This document shows positions 28,898-36,797 of a stretch of 38,370 bases of DNA, piece by piece. Below the pieces are notes generated by a model. The model was not told the origin of the DNA. It saw only the letters and a program-made list of their open reading frames with translations, and did no database searches. The DNA comes from CAVVIO01 sp963748095 (lineage in GTDB: Bacteria; Bacteroidota; Bacteroidia; Bacteroidales; UBA10428), in NCBI GenBank assembly GCA_963748095.1, contig CAVVIO010000064.1:1-38370 (forward strand), written 5' to 3'. Numbering within the stretch: position 1 is the first letter of the stretch; each line of letters starts with the position of its first letter. Position numbers and translations under genes: made by a program.

Positions 28898-28907
28898 ATA
28901 TTTAATA

Positions 28908-29696
28908 CTATTTCTTCTGATGATAATGATTTTTAAAAAATGCAGCTATTCTGTTTTGTGCATCAGAAGATATTCTGGCTTCTGCTGTAATCTCAGTTGT
29001 TTTTTTAACGATCTCTTCATCTATAACAACCTGGGACATGCTTTTTACTAGTTTTTTTATAGTTTTTTGCGATTGGTGTGAATTCTTTAATAAAGTTTCA
29101 ATCGAAGTATTCAGAAAAGCTTCCATATCATTCTCATCAACTGCTTTACTGATTAATCCGGACCGAACAGCTTCCTCTGTATCAATTTTTCTGGCCGAAA
29201 GCATCCAGTCGAGAGATATGGATGTTCCGGCTTTGTTAATGATATAGGGAGCGATGGTAGCTGCTACTAATCCGAGTTTTGCCTCGCTAAATACAAAATT
29301 TGCAGATTTGGTGGCATATGAATAATCTGCAGCTGCAATGATGCCATTTGCACCACCATAACATCCACCATGAACCTGAGCAATCGTTATTAACGGACAA
29401 TGATAGATTGCATAAAACAAACGGGCTAATTTGTAAGATCCTGAATAATTTTCATCATACGACATGTTTTGCGCCTTGTTCATCCAGTTAAGGTCAGCGC
29501 CTGCCGAAAAATGGTTTCCCTTTCCCCTGATCACAACAATTCGCGAAGAATCCTGACCGGATAATTTCTCAAAAAAATCGAGCAATTCACTGATCATATC
29601 TTCATCGAAAGCATTATTGATTTCCGGACGATTTAACCATAAGGTAGTAACCGGTTCCTGATGTTCAACTAATAGGTATCTATAATTTGTAGTCAT
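28908..29696 (-). CDS. liuC: Methylglutaconyl-CoA hydratase (LiuC-type enoyl-CoA hydratase)
   Basis: The 262-residue crotonase-fold enzyme adds water to 3-methylglutaconyl-CoA to give HMG-CoA. The oxyanion-hole segment GKGNHFSAGADLNWM and VHGGCYGGANGIIAAADYS are present. The second catalytic Glu is kept in FSEAKLGLVAATIAPYI; that phrase, especially GLVAATIAPYI, is characteristic of LiuC-type hydratases, and the first Glu of standard enoyl-CoA hydratases is replaced (GGANGI instead of GGCEL), as is usual in that group. It lies between the two carboxylase subunits, 17 bases after one and 10 before the other, the arrangement known from liu operons. Its product is the substrate of the HMG-CoA reductase four genes on. 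Confidence 0.88.
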   Translation of the reverse strand: MTTNYRYLLVEHQEPVTTLWLNRPEINNAFDEDMISELLDFFEKLSGQDSSRIVVIRGKGNHFSAGADLNWMNKAQNMSYDENYSGSYKLARLFYAIYHCPLITIAQVHGGCYGGANGIIAAADYSYATKSANFVFSEAKLGLVAATIAPYIINKAGTSISLDWMLSARKIDTEEAVRSGLISKAVDENDMEAFLNTSIETLLKNSHQSQKTIKKLVKSMSQVVIDEEIVKKTTEITAEARISSDAQNRIAAFFKNHYHQKK

Positions 29697-29713
29697 CTGT
29701 AAGTATAAAATAA

Positions 29714-31387
29714 TTACATGCGATAAACACCGGCTTTGGGTGGAGGAAACTTCTTATTTAATGACATGGAAATGGCCATTGCAAGGATTTTGCGCGTATC
29801 CGCCGGGTCAATAATTCCATCATCCCATAAACGGGCTGTACTGTAATATGCTGAACCTTCCTCTTCATATTTTTTCAGAATAGATGCGCGAAGAGCTTCT
29901 TTATCAGGATTGGAAAATTCTTTTCCCGATTGTGCCAATTGCTCTTCTTTAACAGTAATTAAAACATTAGCAGCCTGTTCGCCTCCCATCACTGAAATTT
30001 TTGAATTCGGGTACATAAACAGTAAGTTTGGATCGTAGGCACGTCCAGCCATGGCATAATTTCCCGCACCAAACGAACCGCCGACAATAATAGTGAATTT
30101 AGGGACATTGGCATTGGCCACAGCATGAACGATCTTTGCCCCATCCCTTGCTATGCCTGAATTTTCAACTTCTTTCCCCACCATAAATCCGGTTATATTC
30201 TGCAGAAATACAAGGGGGATTTTGCGGTAGTTACACAATTCAATAAAGTGTGTTCCTTTCAGGGCCGATTCGGAAAACAATACACCATTATTTGCAATAA
30301 TCCCAACAGGATATCCCATAATCCGGGCAAAACCTGTTACCAGTGTTGTGCCGTAATTTGCTTTAAATTCCTGGAATCTGCTTCCGTCTGTAATTCGCAT
30401 GATCAACTCACGGGAATCGAAATTTTCTTTGGAAGATACAGGCAGAATGCCATATATTTCGTCGGAAGGGTATAAAGGCTCTTCAACATTTTTACGACCC
30501 AGAGCTTGTCTCTCCGGTCCCGGAATTGATTCCAGAATATTCCGGCATATTGCCAATGCATGCCGGTCATTTTCAGCAAGGTGATCGGCAACGCCCGATA
30601 TATGAGTATGAACCGTAGCACCTCCCAAATCTTCCGCAGTGACTATTTCGCCGGTTGCAGCTTTTACAAGGGGTGGCCCCGCCAGAAATATAGTACCTTG
30701 TCCCCTTACAATGACAGCTTCGTCGCTCATTGCAGGTATGTATGCGCCTCCGGCTGTACACGATCCCATAACTACCGCAACCTGCGGAATACCTTCTGCC
30801 GATAATTTTGCCTGGTTGTAAAATATTCTGCCAAAATCATCTTTATCAGGAAATACCCTGGCCTGTTCCGGTAAAAATACACCTCCTGAATCAACCAGGT
30901 ATACACAGGGAAGATTATTCTGTAATGCTATTTCCTGGGCCCTCAGGTGTTTTTTAATAGTTTCCTTTATATAGGTTCCTCCTTTAACAGTAGCATCATT
31001 TGCCACGATCATGGTTTCACGTCCATGAATAACACCAATACCGGTAATTATCCCGGCAGATGGAAATGCATTGTCGTATTTGTTGTATGCGGCCAGGGAC
31101 GACAACTCCAGGAAAGGAGTATTTATATCCAGTAACAAATCTATCCGCTCCCGGGCCAATAATTTTCCCCTTGATCTATGGCGTTCAATAGCTATTTCTC
31201 CTCCTCCATTGTAAATACTCCTTAAGATAATCTTGTGATCATCCACTATTTTTTCGTATCGTGTCCAATTTTCAGTATATCGCGCAGAAGTAGTATTAAT
31301 CTCTGTCTTAAGTGTTTCCAAATAATTTGTTTTTAATAATTTTTGTGTTAGTTTAATTAAATTTTCGTCTGCAAAATATATTAACAC
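29714..31387 (-). CDS. liuB: Methylcrotonyl-CoA carboxylase beta subunit (carboxyltransferase)
   Basis: First gene of the nine-gene run. The 557-residue carboxyltransferase has the two crotonase-like halves of the family. Motifs specific to methylcrotonyl-CoA carboxylase, as against propionyl-CoA carboxylase, are YLVDSGGVFLPEQARVFPD, DDFGRIFYNQAKLSAEGIPQ and MGSCTAGGAYIPAMSDEAVI, followed by GTIFLAGPPLVKAATGE. The second half has QNITGFMVG and GGSFGAGNYAMAGRAYDPN. The start is probably ATG 31387; the first 20 residues are not conserved, and a TTG at the Leu of LETLKTEIN is a possible shorter start. A -7 promoter box lies 43 bases upstream. No regulator gene precedes the operon. Confidence 0.93.
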   Translation of the reverse strand: MLIYFADENLIKLTQKLLKTNYLETLKTEINTTSARYTENWTRYEKIVDDHKIILRSIYNGGGEIAIERHRSRGKLLARERIDLLLDINTPFLELSSLAAYNKYDNAFPSAGIITGIGVIHGRETMIVANDATVKGGTYIKETIKKHLRAQEIALQNNLPCVYLVDSGGVFLPEQARVFPDKDDFGRIFYNQAKLSAEGIPQVAVVMGSCTAGGAYIPAMSDEAVIVRGQGTIFLAGPPLVKAATGEIVTAEDLGGATVHTHISGVADHLAENDRHALAICRNILESIPGPERQALGRKNVEEPLYPSDEIYGILPVSSKENFDSRELIMRITDGSRFQEFKANYGTTLVTGFARIMGYPVGIIANNGVLFSESALKGTHFIELCNYRKIPLVFLQNITGFMVGKEVENSGIARDGAKIVHAVANANVPKFTIIVGGSFGAGNYAMAGRAYDPNLLFMYPNSKISVMGGEQAANVLITVKEEQLAQSGKEFSNPDKEALRASILKKYEEEGSAYYSTARLWDDGIIDPADTRKILAMAISMSLNKKFPPPKAGVYRM

Positions 31388-31430
31388 ATATTAATTCCAT
31401 TTTGTTTAATAATATTGCGTTTTATTTAAA

Positions 31431-31438
31431 CAAAAATA
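31431..31438 (-). promoter_or_regulatory. Candidate -7 box of the leucine-mevalonate operon
   Basis: The minus strand reads TATTTTTG, matching TAnnTTTG, 43 bases ahead of the liuB ATG. The nine genes downstream have gaps of at most 54 bases and no internal terminator, so one promoter here could serve all of them. No TTG was seen at -33 spacing. Confidence 0.45.
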
Positions 31439-31623
31439 ATTTTGTTCTGATATTTAAATAAAATAAAGTTAACGCCAAAAAAATTAAAATGACGTATACA
31501 CCGCTATAATACTTAAGGAAAATTCAATATAAATTAATATATTTATAACGATTTAAAATCAGCATGTTTCTGTAACCTCATATAAATAATTTCGTTATAA
31601 ATAGCATAAAAAATAAGGATCGT

Positions 31624-31965
31624 ATGAACGCAACAGAGAGAAAACGAATGCAAAAAAAATATAATGTACCCGTTATAGGACATTTTGCAAACAAAAGTGT
31701 TCGTTTCAATACAATTTTAGAAGCTGAACAATACACCGGTATTAATTACACATTGATCTTTGAAGCCTGTGTAGGTAAACTCTACAAAGCCCGAAATGTT
31801 TACTGGGAATTTGAAAAAGGAAATCATTACATCAAATATAAAGCGCACTACCTGCGGATCAGGCAGGAAATACTGGGAGATGCTGAATCGGAGTTAAGAT
31901 CTTCCAATAATAAAAAAGACAATGCCATATTAAAAACTGCTGTTGGACAGGCTCTGAAATCATAA
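31624..31965 (+). CDS. Small protein with a NUMOD1-like DNA-binding segment
   Basis: The protein has 113 residues, no signal peptide and a basic charge. Residues about 22-66 (VRFNTILEAEQYTGINYTLI, then the conserved Gly-Lys and a Trp/Glu turn in VYWEFEKG) resemble NUMOD1, a small helix-turn-helix module usually attached to homing endonucleases of the HNH or GIY-YIG type. No nuclease motif is present: this is a solo module followed by a Lys/Asn-rich tail. It lies alone between divergent and convergent neighbours with its own terminator, which fits a free-standing gene. A DNA-binding role is inferred. The assignment to NUMOD1 is by pattern only. Confidence 0.7.
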   Translation: MNATERKRMQKKYNVPVIGHFANKSVRFNTILEAEQYTGINYTLIFEACVGKLYKARNVYWEFEKGNHYIKYKAHYLRIRQEILGDAESELRSSNNKKDNAILKTAVGQALKS

Positions 31966-31989
31966 ATAATTGGAATATAATATTAATTT

Positions 31990-32017
31990 AAAAGCACTGT
32001 TCTCAGTGCTTTTTTTA
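31990..32017 (+). terminator. Rho-independent terminator between convergent genes
   Basis: A perfect 10-bp stem (AAAAGCACTG at 31990-31999, CAGTGCTTTT at 32004-32013) with a TTCT loop is followed by more T. It ends the NUMOD1-like gene and, being symmetric and 22 bases past the panE stop, may also serve the minus strand. Confidence 0.88.
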
Positions 32018-32038
32018 TTAATAAATCATCTGGCAATT

Positions 32039-32983
32039 TTAGCTGATATGCTGCAGTTCTTTATATAATTTGCTTGTTGCAGGTGTCTCTATTCCAAGTT
32101 GTTTCCCCAATTTTTCTATTGTTCCGCCGAATATATCTCCTTCATTCTTATGTTTTTTACTTTCCAGATCGCGCTGATAGGATGTTCTGATTTCATATGC
32201 TACACCGGCAGCTCTTTCCAGCAATTTATCCACCAGGTTATCCGGCAACAATACTTTATTTTTACGAGCTATAGCAACAATTTCACGCATTATTTTTTCC
32301 GTTACCTTTTTGGTTTCGGGATCAGACATAATGCCACCGATCGGCTGGTGGTAATAAGCCGTTACCAGGGCCAGGGAAGCAACGAAAGTGTACTTTTCCC
32401 AGATAGCAGGATATGGATCATCGAACCATTTGTAATAGATCCCGGCATCATCAAATATTTTAAGAATATGTTCCGGATATATTTCATGATGCAGCGGATC
32501 CTTTCCCAAAATCAACAGTCCGGATTTCTCCTGGCAGGTTACTGATCCGGGTTTTTCGATATAGGCAGCAACATATACACATGCCGGAAGAATTGTTACG
32601 CCGGGTAATTTTTTTCGTATCCGTTCATAAATATCCACTCCATTCAGTAAGGGGATAATGGTAGAATCCGGTTTTAAAATACCGGGTAACCGGTCGATCA
32701 CATCATCCAGATCGTAACTTTTTACAGCCAGAATGACAATATCCGATTCAGGTAATGAACTAAAATCATCCGTAGCCAGGTCCGGTTCACATTTCAAACC
32801 GGTTTCTTCCGAATTATTCAAAATAAGCCCCTTCTTTTTAATAGCCGTCAGATGATCACCACGGGCCACAAAATTAACAGTATGCCCAAGGTCTGACATT
32901 CTGTTCTTTCGGGCAATCATCCCGCCAAAATACCCTCCTACGCCTCCTATACCTACTACTGTAATAGTACTGCCTTTTTTCAT
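32039..32983 (-). CDS. panE: 2-dehydropantoate 2-reductase (PanE/ApbA family)
   Basis: The protein is about 314 residues and reduces ketopantoate to pantoate with NADPH in pantothenate and coenzyme A synthesis, if it is a true PanE. The N-terminal Rossmann motif is VVGIGGVGGYFGG, then DIVILAVKSYDLDDVI and the family motif LLNGVD. The C-terminal helical domain includes WEKYTFVASLALVTAYY with the catalytic Lys (in IWEKYTF), and RTSYQRDLESKKHKNEGDIFGG, in which the conserved SMxxD segment reads SYQRD. The frame extends to 33016, but that start falls inside a likely -7 box, and ATG 32983 opens directly into the Rossmann strand. The family also includes reductases of other 2-keto acids, so the substrate is probable, not certain. 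Confidence 0.85.
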   Translation of the reverse strand: MKKGSTITVVGIGGVGGYFGGMIARKNRMSDLGHTVNFVARGDHLTAIKKKGLILNNSEETGLKCEPDLATDDFSSLPESDIVILAVKSYDLDDVIDRLPGILKPDSTIIPLLNGVDIYERIRKKLPGVTILPACVYVAAYIEKPGSVTCQEKSGLLILGKDPLHHEIYPEHILKIFDDAGIYYKWFDDPYPAIWEKYTFVASLALVTAYYHQPIGGIMSDPETKKVTEKIMREIVAIARKNKVLLPDNLVDKLLERAAGVAYEIRTSYQRDLESKKHKNEGDIFGGTIEKLGKQLGIETPATSKLYKELQHIS

Positions 32984-33013
32984 CCTGTTATAATTCCTGT
33001 TAAGTTTAGTTAT

Positions 33014-33021
33014 CAAATTTA
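33014..33021 (-). promoter_or_regulatory. Candidate -7 box for panE
   Basis: The minus strand reads TAAATTTG, matching TAnnTTTG, 30 bases ahead of ATG 32983. This placement supports the downstream start. Confidence 0.42.
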
Positions 33022-33168
33022 TTTACCGGAAAAGTTCCGGATACATTTTTCAAGGGATACTGCAATGAATTTTGGTTTTATCCTGCTCATAATGTATATT
33101 TAACCATGTAAATGAGTAATGTACATTTTCATTTATCATTAGTACTAATTTTTATAAAATTACTAAAA

Positions 33169-34035
33169 ATGAAAGATAAAAAAACAGGAATTATTACGAT
33201 ACTCACTATTTTACTGGCGATATGCTTAACAATAGTCTCCTGTTACGGGGCATTTGTTACCACCACCTATGCACGTGAAACTCCCGCAATGGCAGCCCAG
33301 GGAATCGGACAGGATATGGCAGATCTGTTCTTTGTAGTTCCGCTGCTACTGATATCCCTGGTATTTATAAGACGGAATAACATTGTTGCTTTTTACATTT
33401 TCGGAGGCACCCTGTTTTATATTTTGTATTCGTTTGTTATTTACAGTTTTGGAGTTCACTTCAACAGTATGTTCCTGTTATATTGCCTCACACTGGGATT
33501 ATCACTCTATGCATTTATACTATTTATGAATATGGCAGGCAGTCTGAATGTCCGGGACTGGTTCCATGAAAAAATGCCAACTGGGATAACGGGAATTTAT
33601 CTACTGTTAATTTCCCTGATGTTCTATTTCCTGTGGCTGAAGGAAATCGTACCCGCTCTTTTAACTAATACTATTCCCAAAAGTGTGAGCGACTACCGGC
33701 TGCTTGTTAATCCGGTGCACGTTATCGATCTGGCTGTTGCCCTGCCTGGACTGATCATCGCTTCCGTTTTATTAATGAAAAAACGCCGTTTGGGATATCT
33801 ACTTGCTCCGGTAGCACTCGTATTTATTATTCTGATGGCAATAGCGCTGGCGGTTATGGTACTTGCCATGAAATACAAAGGGATTAATGAGGATGCATCA
33901 GTTGCCGTAATTTTTATTGTTATTGCATGCATCAGCCTGGTTTTTTTATTTTCTTTTTTCAGAAGATTACAGAAAAGAACCTTTGAACAATCGGGAGAAT
34001 TTTCGCAGATGAAAAAAAATGATCCGGAAAGCTGA
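33169..34035 (+). CDS. Polytopic membrane protein of unknown function
   Basis: The protein is about 288 residues from ATG 33169; the frame reaches 33112, but the added residues look like upstream noise, and MKDKKTGIITILT gives a normal positively charged start before the first membrane helix. About eight hydrophobic helices are visible (starting near residues 8, 52, 75, 100, 138, 190, 212 and 248), with basic loops such as MKKRRLG and RRLQKRTF on the likely cytoplasmic side. The last 20 residues are charged and cytoplasmic. I do not recognise a family or a catalytic motif. It stands alone: divergent from panE and 163 bases ahead of the beta-barrel gene, with no shared terminator visible. Confidence 0.72.
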   Translation: MKDKKTGIITILTILLAICLTIVSCYGAFVTTTYARETPAMAAQGIGQDMADLFFVVPLLLISLVFIRRNNIVAFYIFGGTLFYILYSFVIYSFGVHFNSMFLLYCLTLGLSLYAFILFMNMAGSLNVRDWFHEKMPTGITGIYLLLISLMFYFLWLKEIVPALLTNTIPKSVSDYRLLVNPVHVIDLAVALPGLIIASVLLMKKRRLGYLLAPVALVFIILMAIALAVMVLAMKYKGINEDASVAVIFIVIACISLVFLFSFFRRLQKRTFEQSGEFSQMKKNDPES

Positions 34036-34198
34036 TAGGATTAATTTGTTTTTTATGGGAATAACTTTTATATTTAGACCATAAACGGTAACTATAAGTT
34101 GGGGAAAATTTTATTTTAATTGCGAACAGATATAGTTATAACCGAATAAAGTCAAATAATTATAATTGTAAAGAGTACTAAATCCAACTATTTAAATC

Positions 34199-35479
34199 AT
34201 GAAACTTTTTTTAACAGTTTTATTCGTTTTTTTCTTTTGTTTTCCAAATTCAAATGCAACTGATATATACAAGGAAGGGTATATATTATCATTAAAGGGA
34301 GATACAACAATGGGACTCCTTCTTGTTCAAAACAGCAAAAAAGCATCTGAAAAATGTGTTTTTAAACCCGATGCCGGCAATGCAACTATAACATATAACC
34401 CCAATGAAATAGCAGGATACAGGTATATAAACGGGAAATATTATATTTCTAAGGAAATAAAGATTGATTCAACAACAAAAAAGGTTGTTTTCCTGGAATT
34501 TCTTATTAAAGGGATGGCAAATATATACTATTATGTAGACAATGACGGGGAGCATTATTATATTGAAAAAATCCCGCAAGGTTTTATAGAACTTACAGAG
34601 AAGATGGAAACATATAAGGGAGATAATGGCTCCTATATCAAGCCCTCAAAAACCAAAGGCAAATTAATGTGGATGATGGATGATTGCCCAGGTATCAATA
34701 ATGAGATCCAGAATACAAGGCTCACCCATAAATCGTTGATAAAACTGACAAAAGACTATACTGAAAAAGTATGTGGCTTAGGAAGTTGCGTTATTTACGA
34801 AAGGGGAAATACATCGGCGAAAGTGAAATTCGGGGTAATATTGGGTTACTCGAAAAACCAATATAATTTTGGAAATCAGTTAATCAGCAATTATGGGGAC
34901 AATTACCAAATTGGTGCGGCGTTAAAATTATCGAATTTTTTAATGTTTAACAGACATTTTAACCTGAAGTTCAATTTCCTTATTGAAAAAGATTCGAAAT
35001 CTTATACATTGTCTCTTCTGAATGGTGTTCATATGTATCCTGTAACATACGGCAGCGATAGTTATATTCTTAATGATATCGATTTTAAAGGTGGTGATTC
35101 AATTCTTTATCCTTATTTACCATCCATAAAGGCAGATTTAGATGTAATCGTTTTAAAAATCCCGATTATTTTAAATTACGATTTTAATTTATCAAAAAAT
35201 ACAATCTTCACCTGCGGTATTGGCATTTCCAATAAAATAATTTTGTCTCAGAATATGGATGTCAAAATTGATGAGTTTTATAGTCGTTATGGTAAGAATA
35301 TCAATACACTCATTTCAGGGGTGATCGCAACAACAGGAATTGAAGGGAACTGGCTTGGGAAACACTCTGTTTTTGTAAATATAGCTTATGAACATTTTCT
35401 CGATTTAAGATCAAGGGCAGACCAATCTTTACGTTTAACAAATAAACAGTTTTCATTGCAGGCCGGAATATATTTTTAA
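34199..35479 (+). CDS. Outer-membrane beta-barrel protein, Bacteroidota type
   Basis: The 426-residue protein starts with a signal peptide (MKLFLTVLFVFFFCFPNSNA). Residues about 22-130 form a small beta-rich N-terminal unit typical of Bacteroidota exported proteins (GYILSLKGDTTMGLLLVQN, then AGYRYINGKYYISKEI). A short helical link (about 150-190, with CPGIN and CGLGSC) leads to a C-terminal half of amphipathic strands such as VKFGVILGYSKNQYNFG and AALKLSNFLMFNRHFNLKF, ending in FSLQAGIYF with a terminal aromatic, which is the outer-membrane assembly signal. This indicates a small barrel of perhaps 8-10 strands. The cargo or partner is unknown. It is probably transcribed alone. Confidence 0.75.
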   Translation: MKLFLTVLFVFFFCFPNSNATDIYKEGYILSLKGDTTMGLLLVQNSKKASEKCVFKPDAGNATITYNPNEIAGYRYINGKYYISKEIKIDSTTKKVVFLEFLIKGMANIYYYVDNDGEHYYIEKIPQGFIELTEKMETYKGDNGSYIKPSKTKGKLMWMMDDCPGINNEIQNTRLTHKSLIKLTKDYTEKVCGLGSCVIYERGNTSAKVKFGVILGYSKNQYNFGNQLISNYGDNYQIGAALKLSNFLMFNRHFNLKFNFLIEKDSKSYTLSLLNGVHMYPVTYGSDSYILNDIDFKGGDSILYPYLPSIKADLDVIVLKIPIILNYDFNLSKNTIFTCGIGISNKIILSQNMDVKIDEFYSRYGKNINTLISGVIATTGIEGNWLGKHSVFVNIAYEHFLDLRSRADQSLRLTNKQFSLQAGIYF

Positions 35480-35665
35480 TTCAGATTACAGAACAATTTT
35501 ATCAAGTATTTTAGAAGATGAAAAGGAAAATTACATGATAAATCACAAAAAGGAAATATTTCGTAACTTAAGCAACAAAATACCTCCTGACATCAGGAAG
35601 TATTTATTATAAACCATCACGGTCATTGCAATATATCCTGAATTATAACCATAAACCACAGGTAA

Positions 35666-36076
35666 ATGAGCGGAAAAGTACAATACATTAACCCGGATGG
35701 ACTCTCAAAAAACCCTGCATTTTCGCAGGTTGTTACAACACAGGGACAGGGAAAAACCATTTATATCGGCGGGCAGGATGCTGTAAATGCAAAAGGAGAA
35801 ATAGTCAGTAAAGGAGACATCGCGGGCCAGACCGAGCAGGTGATGCAGAATTTACAAACGGCACTTTCAGCCTGTGGAGCTACTTTTGAAAACCTTGTGA
35901 AATTATCCATATATATTGTTCAGGGACAAGATCTGTATCTCGGATTTCAGGCTTCACAAAAGTACCTGGGTAATCTGAAACATCCTCCTGCAATTACCGG
36001 TTTTTTTGTGGCAGCGCTTGCACATCCGGATTTTCTGGTTGAGATCGATGCGGTTGCCTTTGTTCCCGAAGAATAA
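35666..36076 (+). CDS. RidA-fold (YjgF/YER057c/UK114) protein lacking the catalytic arginine
   Basis: The 136-residue protein has the chorismate-mutase-like fold of the Rid family: IGGQDAVNAKGEIV, QTEQVMQNLQTALSACGATF, LVKLSIYIVQGQDL and the C-terminal LVEIDAVAFVPEE. RidA itself destroys reactive enamines and imines and needs an Arg in the motif P-[AT]-R-S-x-V; here the aligned segment reads PPAITGFFVAAL, with Ile110 in the Arg position. That makes imine deaminase activity unlikely and points to one of the other Rid subgroups, whose roles are mostly unknown. It stands alone with 186 bases before it and a long gene-free stretch after it. Confidence 0.88.
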   Translation: MSGKVQYINPDGLSKNPAFSQVVTTQGQGKTIYIGGQDAVNAKGEIVSKGDIAGQTEQVMQNLQTALSACGATFENLVKLSIYIVQGQDLYLGFQASQKYLGNLKHPPAITGFFVAALAHPDFLVEIDAVAFVPEE

Positions 36077-36265
36077 ATTTCACTGAAAAATTTTTTGCAT
36101 TCTTTGTCCTGTTTGCTTTACAAACATACAGGTTTCCGGAAGCACTTACAGAAATACAACGCCAGTTTTTAACAAAGAATTAGTCCGTCTGCACATACAA
36201 GGACCTTCCCGTAACCTTTATAAATCTCTTTAGTTGCACAATACCTGTCCGCAACTTTTCGGAAA

Positions 36266-36530
36266 GCCGCGCAAAATTGCTCAGGTTACTTCAGGTTGGA
36301 ATAACGCTCTTACAGACGAACATGGCCTCATTTCACGCTGGAATTAGCTGAGCAAAATAGCTAAAGCTGTTTTTGATTAAAAAAACGTTCAAAATGATAT
36401 GAACAGCCTCATTTTAACTTAAAAACGAGCTTAGCAAAACTGCTCAGTCAATTTCGGATTGGAAGAACGCTCTTACAGACAAACAACACCTTATTTCAGG
36501 CTGAAGTGAGCTGAGCGAAACCGCTCAGCC
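36266..36530. repeat. Two-copy imperfect intergenic repeat with GAGC-AAAA-GCTC hairpins
   Basis: A segment with the identical 15-mer AACGCTCTTACAGAC occurs at 36303-36317 and 36466-36480 (163 bases apart), each copy preceded by a GGxTTGGAA-like and followed by a TTTCA-GCTG-like sequence. Each copy is flanked by small stem-loops: GCGCAAAATTGCTC at about 36270, GCTGAGCAAAATAGCT at about 36345, GAGCTTAGCAAAACTGCTC at about 36427, and the best, GCTGAGCG-AAAC-CGCTCAGC at 36510-36529, a perfect 8-bp stem. The regular spacing of 75-85 bases suggests a unit of hairpin plus spacer that has been duplicated. Confidence 0.6.
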
Positions 36531-36702
36531 TGTTCCGGTTTTACGGAGAACTGAAAATGATTAACATCAGCCTGTTTCTGGATATTTTGATCTTTTTTAA
36601 ATCCGCTTCGCGAAAGTATGACTGTTTATTGAATATATCCCTGTAGTTACTCTCCCCTTCTTCTCCGAATGTGCATTCGTAAAAAAGAAATTGTACCTGA
36701 AA

Positions 36703-36730
36703 GCGGAGATGCGATTAATCGCATCTCTGC
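36703..36730. promoter_or_regulatory. 28-base palindrome upstream of the GH79 gene
   Basis: GCGGAGATGCGATT-AATCGCATCTCTGC is a dyad with a single G-T position. A second dyad CGAATG-TG-CATTCG lies at 36666-36679. No T-tract follows on either strand, so a terminator is unlikely; an operator or RNA hairpin is possible. It ends 26 bases before the -7 box. Confidence 0.45.
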
Positions 36731-36755
36731 AAAACCGGGAATATATTATTTTTTA

Positions 36756-36763
36756 TAAATTTG
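36756..36763 (+). promoter_or_regulatory. Candidate -7 box for the GH79 gene
   Basis: TAAATTTG matches TAnnTTTG and lies 34 bases ahead of ATG 36798. Confidence 0.42.
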
Positions 36764-36797
36764 TTTGCAAGAACCACGTTGTTTTAATTTCAATACC

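Larger units (their letters stand above)
36077..36797. other. Gene-free stretch of about 720 bases with repeats and palindromes
   Basis: No protein-like frame is found. The stretch holds a duplicated unit of about 160 bases with small hairpins (36266-36530), a short dyad (36666-36679), a 28-base palindrome (36703-36730) and a -7 box ahead of the GH79 gene. Confidence 0.6.

Noticed and set aside
36703..36730. Rho-independent terminator.
   Set aside because: The stem is strong but no T-tract follows on either strand and no gene ends nearby.
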